Origin: a virus
IMG/VR virus record: IMGVR_UViG_3300014839_000005
Location: 1-64,000 of that record
DNA: 64,000 nucleotides
Direction: 5' to 3' (one strand)
Positions 1-6,789 of the stretch are shown here, in pieces; positions within the stretch are counted from its first letter, which is position 1; each line of letters opens with the position of its first letter. The translations under genes were made by a program, and so were the position numbers. A model generated the notes under the pieces. That model was not told the DNA's origin, did not search any database, and saw only the letters and a program-made list of their open reading frames with translations.

Positions 1-48
1 GACAAGACAAATAAGAAGGCCGAAGCAGAGAAAAAGTATCGTTTTCAT
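1..48 (-). CDS. 5' end of a secreted or lipoprotein-like gene (partial)
   Basis: A minus-strand reading frame starts with ATG at 48 and runs off the window edge; only 16 residues (MKTILFLCFGLLICLV) are visible. A good ribosome-binding site (AAAGGAG) lies 5 bases upstream. The residues form a typical signal peptide: one Lys, then a hydrophobic core with Cys. The product is probably exported or membrane-anchored. Nothing can be said about its function. Confidence 0.55.
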   Translation of the reverse strand, partial: MKTILFLCFGLLICLV

Positions 49-70
49 AATATCTCCTTTATAATAAGCG

Positions 71-316
71 TTATTGCTTATTAAAGAATAAAGTTATTAC
101 AGATAGTTTTGAACAATCACAACCTTCATGATCGATGATAGTCGTAGCTTCTAAGGATTTGAACATTGGGCATTGATAAAGTTCCAACAAAAAATCCTTA
201 GTAATTGGTGTTGGCTTGAGTATGATTTGATAACCATCAGGTTCATCAAAAATGAATGCAATTGGTTTTCCAATAAGAATAAGTTGGATGTAACCATGCA
301 ATTCTTCAAACTTCAT
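71..316 (-). CDS. Hypothetical protein, 81 aa
   Basis: Small acidic protein of no family I recognise. It is the first gene after the promoter-like element at 359-394 and has an AAGGGA ribosome-binding site. The C-terminal third carries two close cysteines (C-D-C-S) followed by a hydrophobic stretch. It probably forms a transcription unit with the partial signal-peptide gene at the window edge. Confidence 0.6.
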   Translation of the reverse strand: MKFEELHGYIQLILIGKPIAFIFDEPDGYQIILKPTPITKDFLLELYQCPMFKSLEATTIIDHEGCDCSKLSVITLFFNKQ

Positions 317-358
317 ATAAAATCCCTTTCTTTGAATAGTAAGACGGCATTGCCTTAC

Positions 359-394
359 TATCTTAGTTATACCATATAAGGGGGTATAATAACT
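359..394 (-). promoter_or_regulatory. Minus-strand promoter-like element (AGTTAT-N18-ATAACT)
   Basis: Half-sites AGTTAT (365-370) and ATAACT (389-394) are separated by exactly 18 bp. On the minus strand the second half-site runs into a weak -10 (TAAGAT). The T-tract of the upstream terminator abuts it, and gene 71-316 lies downstream. Confidence 0.6.
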
Positions 395-430
395 AAAAAA
401 AAGCCTCCAATACCTTTCAGTATTGGAGGC
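395..430 (-). terminator. Intrinsic terminator of the NAD salvage genes
   Basis: An 11-bp perfect stem (403-413 with 420-430) is followed on the minus strand by eight T (395-402). It lies 25 bases after the stop codon of the nicotinamide phosphoribosyltransferase gene. Confidence 0.85.
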
Positions 431-454
431 CTTATTTTCTAAATAAATAACAGT

Positions 455-1804
455 TTATTCGTAGTATATAACGCCATTTGCATTCTGTCTTATCTCTTCA
501 AAAGAATACTCTTTCATAATATTCCCATTAAGATAGACGGTTTGCATCAGGCTGTTATAACTTTCTCCGTTCACTGTTTTTACCTTGCGAAGCATCGACA
601 GCTCCAAATCGAGAATGCCTTTTTTGGATTTCTTGCCAGGGTCAGTTGCTGGATCTTTGTAGACCTCAATATCTTTTCCATCAACTTTAGCCCAGCTGCA
701 TTTGAAGGCAAACTTATTCGTATCCCTGTCAAAGCCTTTTTGAAGCAATCCACCACCCATTCCGAATGCGAGATTGGTAGCGCTGAAATGTATCTTCTCA
801 GCAGCTTCCAAAATTTTCTCCAGAATTTCATCATTGATACCGTCTCCTTGAATTACTCTTACCTTATTCAAGACTTTATATCCTTGATGATTCATTGTAT
901 AACCAAATCGATCACCTAGAATACAAAGAAGCCGGCAAACAACTTCAACAGGATCGCCAGAATCAGGTCTCACAACCAATGTCGCATTCATCTTCATCAC
1001 TTCTTCTTTGAGTTTATCTCCCCAAAGATTTGCTGCGGCATTGTAATTGATCATATTTCTATATGCATCAATCTCGTTGTCTTTCCCCCACATACTCATG
1101 GTGAAATGCTCTGCCACAGGGATGGAGAAACCGGCCATGTTGATGTTGTAATATTTATTGGCCATCCATATACCAGCAATAGTATCCGACCCCATAAAGT
1201 TAACCAAATGAGCTGCCCCACCAATCATTGCCTGTTCCTGACAAGAGACGCCCCTGCTGCCAAAATCATGGAGTTTGAATCCAATTTCGGCATTGGGATT
1301 ATCGGAAGTTTTATTAAGATATTTCTGGATAACACTTTTGACATGCCATCCGTATGTGGCTATAGTAATAGGATACCATAACCTGACCAAAAGTGTTTCA
1401 ATCCACGAAACAATCCCGAAAATATCAGGATCTTCAACGGAAGTCTGGACGGAAAATAGAATGTTATGGGTAGGAATAACGCATCCTTCAGGAACTGCCC
1501 TGATTTTTATAGGAAGCCTTCCTCCATAAGTATTGACAATTTTCATCCATCCATCGTAATTAAAAGGACAACCATGAAGTTGAGCAAATGCTTTTGCTTC
1601 TTCAACTTCAAATCTGGTTATCGGATTCGAAAGATATTTTTTCAGATAATACTGCAAACCGAAGAAAAGTGTTTCTCTCCAACGACCACCACGGCTTTCA
1701 AAATAAGAAAACATCGCAGTAGTCTTGGGAGGATATTGACACCAGTGGGAAAGTTTGTAGCTATCGGTGTCTAAAACCAGGCTAAGGACAAGGCGATTTT
1801 CCAT
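455..1804 (-). CDS. nadV: Nicotinamide phosphoribosyltransferase (NAMPT/NadV family)
   Basis: Makes NMN from nicotinamide and PRPP, the first step of one-step NAD+ salvage. The 449-residue protein is close to the family length (about 470-490). Recognisable blocks are LDTDSYKLSHW near the N-terminus, GFKLHDFGSRG near residue 180, AEHFTM near 230 (the His that is phosphorylated in the family), VVRPDSGDPVEVV near 276, IQGDGIN near 317 and FGMGGGLLQKG near 350. I chose the ATG at 1804 because AAGGAG precedes it; an in-frame start at 1861 would overlap the next gene and lacks such a site. It lies 40 bases downstream of the NMN adenylyltransferase/Nudix gene, so the pair covers nicotinamide to NAD+. 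Such pairs occur in phages (e.g. KVP40) and can rebuild NAD+ drained by host defence; that role here is inferred. Confidence 0.95.
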   Translation of the reverse strand: MENRLVLSLVLDTDSYKLSHWCQYPPKTTAMFSYFESRGGRWRETLFFGLQYYLKKYLSNPITRFEVEEAKAFAQLHGCPFNYDGWMKIVNTYGGRLPIKIRAVPEGCVIPTHNILFSVQTSVEDPDIFGIVSWIETLLVRLWYPITIATYGWHVKSVIQKYLNKTSDNPNAEIGFKLHDFGSRGVSCQEQAMIGGAAHLVNFMGSDTIAGIWMANKYYNINMAGFSIPVAEHFTMSMWGKDNEIDAYRNMINYNAAANLWGDKLKEEVMKMNATLVVRPDSGDPVEVVCRLLCILGDRFGYTMNHQGYKVLNKVRVIQGDGINDEILEKILEAAEKIHFSATNLAFGMGGGLLQKGFDRDTNKFAFKCSWAKVDGKDIEVYKDPATDPGKKSKKGILDLELSMLRKVKTVNGESYNSLMQTVYLNGNIMKEYSFEEIRQNANGVIYYE

Positions 1805-1844
1805 GATAAAACTCCTTTGTTTCAATTCTCTCATTGAGAATCTA

Positions 1845-2861
1845 TTAAAGTTTATTGACAAAATACTGGATTATTGCGAGATGATCTTCAAAGAAATTTT
1901 CTTCTAACAATGCAAGATCATTAATAGGAACCCATTGAGCTGAAGCCGCATCATCGTCTCCTCTTACAACAGGAAGAGGTTTGTCACCATCAAGAACAAA
2001 TAGATAAGCATGAGTTATGCTACGACCACGCAAACTTCGTTTTGGATGGTCAAAAACATGCTGATCTTTGATACAACGCTCAAGAACTGGAAATGGAACA
2101 GCTATTTTTGTCTCTTCCCTTAGTTCCCTGATAGCGCAATGGCTGATAAACTCATCCTGATTCAAGAATCCACCAGGAAGTGCATATCTTCCTTTTCCAG
2201 GTTCGACTTTTCTTGTAACTAAAAGAATATGACCAGCCTGAACGACAACCGCATCAGTTGTTACAAATGTTGGAGGAAATGGGGCAACTCCCCATATTTT
2301 TTTATAAGATTTAATATAATGATACTCATCCTGTAGTCGTTTAAAAGTATCAGTTTTCTTAAAATCATCCAATTCATTTGCAACACGAACTGGGACCATA
2401 TGATCCCATTTATCCGTTTCTCCCAACAGTCTTTCGCGTATTAGCGTTCCATCAATTCTTTCTCCATACGCAAAAACTGCTGGTTGCGGCAAAAGTTTCC
2501 ATTGAGGAAAGAAATTCAGATAGTACGAAGAGTCATCTTTAAAATGACCTATCAAAGAAACATCACCCTCTCCTACCATACTTGCTACGGTATTTTGAAG
2601 TGACGTTATCCATGTAGTATCACTATAAAGAAAATCACGAAGAGGGCGAATAAGAAGTCTGCTGGTTTCTTGCCCCGATAAACTATTATTAATAAAATTT
2701 CGTCGGGACTCAAAATCCCACGGATTTTTTATTGTTGTTGGAGCCCTATAACTTCCAAGAACAACAATAACACGATCTGATTGTTCAAGTGCGGTTTGAA
2801 TGAGGGTTTTGTGGGCGTTATGAAATGGTTGACCGCGCAGTACAAATACTGTATACTTCAT
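1845..2861 (-). CDS. nadM: Bifunctional NMN adenylyltransferase / Nudix hydrolase
   Basis: Two domains in 338 residues. Residues 1-150 are a nucleotidyltransferase fold: RGQPFHNAH at 9-17 is the nucleotide-binding (H/T)xxH region and DGTLIRERL near 138 the second phosphate-binding motif. Residues 195-335 are a Nudix domain with a near-perfect Nudix box (GFLNQDE...RELREETKI, 231-253). Expected reactions are NMN + ATP to NAD+, and hydrolysis of an ADP-ribose-type pyrophosphate. The fused architecture is known in bacteria and in some large phages. First gene of the NAD salvage pair; the start is preceded by AAGGAG. Confidence 0.92.
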   Translation of the reverse strand: MKYTVFVLRGQPFHNAHKTLIQTALEQSDRVIVVLGSYRAPTTIKNPWDFESRRNFINNSLSGQETSRLLIRPLRDFLYSDTTWITSLQNTVASMVGEGDVSLIGHFKDDSSYYLNFFPQWKLLPQPAVFAYGERIDGTLIRERLLGETDKWDHMVPVRVANELDDFKKTDTFKRLQDEYHYIKSYKKIWGVAPFPPTFVTTDAVVVQAGHILLVTRKVEPGKGRYALPGGFLNQDEFISHCAIRELREETKIAVPFPVLERCIKDQHVFDHPKRSLRGRSITHAYLFVLDGDKPLPVVRGDDDAASAQWVPINDLALLEENFFEDHLAIIQYFVNKL

Positions 2862-2929
2862 ACTAACTCCTTTTGTTTCGGCTCTCTCTTTGAAAGCCTA
2901 TGTGAATACTGTTACATTTTAAAGATACT

Positions 2930-3076
2930 ACATGGTTCAGTGACTGCTCCCACGGCTAAAGCCGTGGGCTTTCTCGCTCACAAGATCGTAAATTGGCCTG
3001 AAAAATCGGTTAAAGGGCATTTGGCTCCTAATCAGGTTTAAAGCCCCGCGACTTTAGTCGCAGGGGATATTTACAT
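2930..3076. mobile_element. Mini-element (MITE/PATE-like) related to the IS200/IS605 element at 42.3 kb
   Basis: A non-coding stretch of about 147 bp bounded by two strong GC-rich hairpins: CCCACGGC/GCCGTGGG (949-968, counting from 2000) and CCCCGCGACT/AGTCGCAGGGG (3044-3066). Its right end, TTTAAAGCC...TTTACAT (ending 3076), matches the right end of the TnpB element (TTTAAAGCC at about 43539, TTTACAT ending 43576), including a hairpin between the two words. It carries no transposase and was probably mobilised in trans. The exact left boundary is not clear. It sits between the terminator at 3102-3126 and the NAD salvage operon, where a promoter would be expected. Confidence 0.6.
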
Positions 3077-3101
3077 TTTATTCCTTCTAATTGTTATAAT
3101 T

Positions 3102-3126
3102 AAAAAAAAGGCTGCGCGATGCAGCC
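3102..3126 (-). terminator. Intrinsic terminator of the Ubl operon
   Basis: Stem GGCTGC/GCAGCC with a short loop (3110-3126), then eight T on the minus strand. It lies 5 bases past the stop codon of gene 3132-3539, closing the operon that starts near 8.9 kb. Confidence 0.85.
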
Positions 3127-3131
3127 TATTT

Positions 3132-3539
3132 TTAATCAGTTTCAGGAATATCAGTCGCTTGAGGAGCAGGAGGTACTGGAGGAATATCACTTTCAGGAAC
3201 TACGTCAGGGTCTGCGTTACTCATTGACGTAAGGATTGCTGCTTCAACCTCTTCAAGATCGTCTGTCTTCTCAAGTTCATTACCATAGTCGTCATAGATA
3301 ATGAATTTAGTTGGCGTGATATCGAGATCGAAATCGATATTCTGAGCCATATCGCATATAAACTCAATTTTGCATCCTGAGTTTGAAGCGATAGCGGATT
3401 CAATATCAGGTTCAACTGATCCAGGTTCCGTATCGTCATCTTTTGGATATGTGCAAATAATACTTGTTACTTTTTCGAGATTAATTAATTGAGTATGATA
3501 TCCGTCAGCTTCTTTTGTGATTACTTTTATTGCTCTCAT
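3132..3539 (-). CDS. Hypothetical acidic protein, last gene of the Ubl operon
   Basis: 135 residues, strongly acidic, with a Pro/Asp-rich C-terminal tail (P-P-V-P-P-A-P near 122-129). No family recognised. It follows the tandem Ubl gene in the same direction with a 71-base gap, and the operon terminator comes straight after. It could be a substrate, adaptor or regulator of the ubiquitin-like pathway, but position is the only argument. Confidence 0.7.
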   Translation of the reverse strand: MRAIKVITKEADGYHTQLINLEKVTSIICTYPKDDDTEPGSVEPDIESAIASNSGCKIEFICDMAQNIDFDLDITPTKFIIYDDYGNELEKTDDLEEVEAAILTSMSNADPDVVPESDIPPVPPAPQATDIPETD

Positions 3540-3610
3540 ATTTCTCCTATACTAGAAATAAAGAAGGGGCTTATTCAGCCCCATCTTCGGTGAAATAACC
3601 AACCGAATGG

Positions 3611-4084
3611 TTAGTTACCTTTGGTTCTCGTGCTCAGAACGAGGCGCACGGGAAGGGCGGCATCTGCGGGTGTCGGAATGGTCGTATCGCCAGAGACCGC
3701 TTCTCCGCCATTGATACGGTATTCATAGACATCCTTACCCTCTTCCGTGTAGAACTTCGCCCTGTCTGCCGGCGGCAGCGTGTTGATCAGGCTTTTGATC
3801 GAAGTGCCTGATTCACAGGGAAGTTCGATGATGGCATCCGTATGCCCGATACGGATGATTTTTACCGTAAAGGGCGTGTTGCCCTTCATAGCGTCGCCGA
3901 TATAGACGACATCGCCGTCTTCGAGTTCGTAGCCACGTTCCACATTCTCCTGGTTCACGGTGATGCAACCAGGCCTGTAGTTCACGTTGGCTTTGTCCAG
4001 AAGGCCTCCAACTGTCGGGTTGTCGGAGATTTCATACTCGATGACCGGCTTACCGATGAGTACTAATTTGACCAGAACACACAT
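3611..4084 (-). CDS. Tandem two-domain ubiquitin-like (beta-grasp) modifier
   Basis: 157 residues that read as two ThiS/ubiquitin-like units. Unit 1 (about 4-69) begins VKLVLIG and ends in KGN; unit 2 (about 72-157) begins FTVKIIRIG and also ends in KGN, at the very C-terminus. Both have the alternating hydrophobic strands and the central Gly/Asp turn expected of beta-grasp proteins. The repeated tail suggests a poly-Ubl precursor that a peptidase trims after the Gly, as with eukaryotic ubiquitin; this is inferred. The downstream E1 and JAMM genes support a protein-modifier role. AAGGAG precedes the start. The gene is visibly more GC-rich than its neighbours. Confidence 0.72.
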   Translation of the reverse strand: MCVLVKLVLIGKPVIEYEISDNPTVGGLLDKANVNYRPGCITVNQENVERGYELEDGDVVYIGDAMKGNTPFTVKIIRIGHTDAIIELPCESGTSIKSLINTLPPADRAKFYTEEGKDVYEYRINGGEAVSGDTTIPTPADAALPVRLVLSTRTKGN

Positions 4085-4101
4085 GATAGAACTCCTTAAG
4101 G

Positions 4102-4863
4102 TTATATTGACTTGAATTGGCGATACATATGATCATAATGTTCGCCATCTGCTGCAACACATTCGGGAAATACAAACTGCAGTTCACTAAGAACCTTTGG
4201 TGCAGTAGCTTCACCGCGTTTCAGATATTCTTTTCCATACTTCAGATCAAAGTGATGGATAAGCCTCCAAACCGCTCGACTGGCTAGATTATATACGGTT
4301 GGTATTATTGACGCAGATGCGCCACATGCCGATACTTCGGCCTGATCGTCATCGTATAATGTCTTTTGCCATTCTTCAACTTCGACTGGATTATTTGGAT
4401 CAAAGGCATAGACCCTACCTTTATCTATACCCATTCTCGTCTCAATAACCAAATCGGTGGTGAATGAATACTGTAAAACGTTCTTAAATATATCCTTTCT
4501 ACTGGCCATGGTATCGGTCAATAGAAAGACATAAGTTGATCTTACATCGTTTTGGTTAGTGACCATTTCATTGTGAGTCTCAATAGTAAAGCCGCACTTG
4601 CGCATAATCACATCAGCAAGTGCCATTACTTTTGGCATACCAATGTGACTTCGATCATACGCCTGATTGACTAAATTATGCTCCTCAACAATATCACCAT
4701 CCCACACTTTCATTGTTCCTTGGCCTTGGACTGAGTTGCCCCAGCCCATTTGAGCTAATTGGAGAGCTACATATGAGCCCGTTGCTCCGACACCGATAAT
4801 TGCTACGCTTTTCTTTCCAATTTGACTTGGATCGAGTAGCGCTAATTGCCTCGAATAATCCAT
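4102..4863 (-). CDS. E1-like (ThiF/MoeB family) Ubl-activating enzyme
   Basis: About 253 residues covering a single ThiF-type adenylation domain. Visible features are the nucleotide-binding loop GVGATG (about 24-29) after a beta strand, VWDGD (about 53-57, ATP ribose contact), HNLVNQAY (about 62-69, equivalent to the N-x-x-R-Q region of E1s) and a candidate catalytic cysteine in SACGASA (about residue 180). No CxxC zinc pairs are seen. Expected reaction: adenylate the C-terminal Gly of the Ubl encoded upstream in this listing and pass it to its Cys. I chose the ATG at 4863; the GTG two codons earlier is less likely. It lies between the JAMM and Ubl genes. Confidence 0.88.
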   Translation of the reverse strand: MDYSRQLALLDPSQIGKKSVAIIGVGATGSYVALQLAQMGWGNSVQGQGTMKVWDGDIVEEHNLVNQAYDRSHIGMPKVMALADVIMRKCGFTIETHNEMVTNQNDVRSTYVFLLTDTMASRKDIFKNVLQYSFTTDLVIETRMGIDKGRVYAFDPNNPVEVEEWQKTLYDDDQAEVSACGASASIIPTVYNLASRAVWRLIHHFDLKYGKEYLKRGEATAPKVLSELQFVFPECVAADGEHYDHMYRQFKSI

Positions 4864-4875
4864 AAACACCTCTTT

Positions 4876-5679
4876 CTATTTTGTAAACTCAAAAGCGTAT
4901 GAGTGTTTATGTTTATTTTTCTTACTTCTTTTTCCTCCAGCAAAGTAATTTTCCCTCGGTGTATACGTGGTATCAGGCCCATAATGCTTGACTATTCCAC
5001 GATTAGGAAGTGGGGGAGTCCCAAATCCCATTCTTCTTTGATTCCAGTCATCAACTCCTTCTCCATATAACTCATCACTGAAACCGTTGCTGAGAGGATA
5101 TGATGGCGTGGTGGGAAGATTTACCGCTTTCAATTCGAGGATTTTTGCCCTTATCTTTTTATCCTCTTCATCTTCATCGGTTTCCCATTTGATATTATCA
5201 AAACGACGTTTGTTCTGATAATCGTAAAATGAGATAGACAGCAATCCTGCCTTGTTGAAAATGCCTCGGATAAGATAAGATTCGTTTCTATTCATTCTTT
5301 CAATTGACTGAGTCTCATCCTGTCCTGAAGGAGAAACTCCCATATCGACATGGGAGTGTCCCCAGAACTTCGCCTTGCTTAAATCGGCTTCTCTGTTATG
5401 AGTCATCAGCCATTCAGCCATCAATGTTTCACCTTCGGGGGAGATTTCACACGTGGCTCCTGCAGCTTCAGAGTGTTTGGGATAAAAGATATCCCTGATA
5501 ACGTATGTATTGTTTTCAAGTTCGTCTACAAAACCAAATACGCCGACTTCATGAGGATGAAGATCGGCAATAGCAGTCAACCATTTCAAGGCATTACCTG
5601 TAACCCTGATTGTAGGTGCTGTTATTTTAATTGGTTCGAGAGTTGTGTAAGTTGTTTGTTTAGCTGGTTCTGGCTTCAT
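4876..5679 (-). CDS. JAMM/MPN-family (JAB) isopeptidase
   Basis: 267 residues with a complete JAMM zinc site: Glu44 in HPHEVGVFG, then H108-S-H110 with seven residues to S118 and two more to D121 (WGHSHVDMGVSPSGQD). This is the E...HxHx7Sx2D signature of active deubiquitinase-type metallopeptidases. The likely job is to mature the tandem Ubl at its KGN tails and/or to remove it from targets. The C-terminal 100 residues are basic and of unknown role. The start overlaps the end of the upstream gene by 20 bases, implying coupled translation within the operon. Confidence 0.9.
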   Translation of the reverse strand: MKPEPAKQTTYTTLEPIKITAPTIRVTGNALKWLTAIADLHPHEVGVFGFVDELENNTYVIRDIFYPKHSEAAGATCEISPEGETLMAEWLMTHNREADLSKAKFWGHSHVDMGVSPSGQDETQSIERMNRNESYLIRGIFNKAGLLSISFYDYQNKRRFDNIKWETDEDEEDKKIRAKILELKAVNLPTTPSYPLSNGFSDELYGEGVDDWNQRRMGFGTPPLPNRGIVKHYGPDTTYTPRENYFAGGKRSKKNKHKHSYAFEFTK

Positions 5680-6781
5680 TTGCTTCCTCCACTATTGGCC
5701 ACATTTGAATAGGGCGACCCATCACATCATCTTCATTGGGAGTGCGAATATATCTCACCAATAAATCGACGAGCTGTTCCAGGTCTTTGTTAATCAGACA
5801 TTTTAATATCGGCTCAGTCCATGTTCCGAAACAGGGTTGGCCAACAAGATTAACATGACCGCATTCTTGACCAGCATTTAAGTCTTCTCTTGTGCGGTTT
5901 CGTATGATAATCGGAGGTTCATTTGTTACTCTGGTTCCCAGCATGGCGTCAAGCCTTACATAGAATTCCATTTCACCAATATCTCTCTTCTTACCATCTT
6001 TTAACGGGTTGGTTATGATGTGGTCGGTTTTAATTACGAGATAATTGTTGGTAAAGTAAATTTCCTTTATCATATTATGCTCGTTTTTTACCAATCCATC
6101 AATTTTTTCCCTGAATAACGAAACAATGGGATCCGCTCCGAGCGAACTTGATAACCTTGTAATTTCATTCTGCATAGTCATAAGATTGGCCATTAGTCTG
6201 TTATACTGAGCAGTTCTATCCGTCAGCATTTTGGCCCGACCTGCAGCGTCATTATCAAGTTTGGAAGCAATTAACGTTGTCAGATTTTCAGGAGTGATTT
6301 TTTCAAGATTTGGAAGCCCTCTTAATGAATTGTGTTCTGACCCATCTTTGGGAACGTCACGGAATGCGGGATGTTCTTTTTGGCATGTACAGCGATCAAT
6401 CAATTCCTCACAATCCTCACATCTTTCGCAATCGCAATCCGAAAGAAGGTGATCACATGCCGGACATCTTGGTTCTTCATCAACCTGTCCAGGAGCAGGT
6501 GTTGCACCTGCATTTTGGGCAGTTTGTCGTTGCTGCTGCTCGGCTGCAGTTACTATGGCATAACTGTATTCGACAATGCCGTTATTAGCATGTGTTGTTA
6601 TCGGTCTGCCGAAATGATTGCTAATTGCAATCCTTAGCAACTCAACAGTGGGTGCGTCAAGTATGTCAAACTTGAACTCACCGCTGGTTTCCCCAAAATT
6701 CCCTTTTGCATACCTGAAAATACTTTCAGGTATTGTAGCGAGAGTAAAACGAAACTCTCGCTTTAATAGTACAGTTACCAT
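5660..6781 (-). CDS. Zinc-cluster protein with C-terminal E2-like domain
   Basis: 373 residues. Residues 1-80 form a small alpha/beta domain. Residues 106-133 hold eight cysteines (CPAC, CDC, CEDC, CTC) that could bind two zincs. The C-terminal domain has H309, C317, then DLEQLV, PNEDD (348-352) and WP. This resembles the ubiquitin-conjugating (E2) core, where an H-P-N segment precedes the catalytic Cys and an L-L-x-x-PN-x-DD helix follows. The same residues occur with identical spacing in the next gene upstream (6790-8829), so the two share a domain. E2 function is inferred; a RING/E3-like role for the Cys cluster is also possible. Confidence 0.6.
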   Translation of the reverse strand: MVTVLLKREFRFTLATIPESIFRYAKGNFGETSGEFKFDILDAPTVELLRIAISNHFGRPITTHANNGIVEYSYAIVTAAEQQQRQTAQNAGATPAPGQVDEEPRCPACDHLLSDCDCERCEDCEELIDRCTCQKEHPAFRDVPKDGSEHNSLRGLPNLEKITPENLTTLIASKLDNDAAGRAKMLTDRTAQYNRLMANLMTMQNEITRLSSSLGADPIVSLFREKIDGLVKNEHNMIKEIYFTNNYLVIKTDHIITNPLKDGKKRDIGEMEFYVRLDAMLGTRVTNEPPIIIRNRTREDLNAGQECGHVNLVGQPCFGTWTEPILKCLINKDLEQLVDLLVRYIRTPNEDDVMGRPIQMWPIVEEANEARTS

Positions 6782-6789
6782 TCTTCCTC

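Noticed and set aside
2781-3041. 86-codon plus-strand frame across the mini-element
   Set aside because: It starts inside the antisense of the NMN adenylyltransferase gene and has no ribosome-binding site; not related to tnpB.
6231-6637. Overlapping plus-strand frames opposite the Cys-cluster gene
   Set aside because: Antisense shadows of gene 5660-6781, without ribosome-binding sites.
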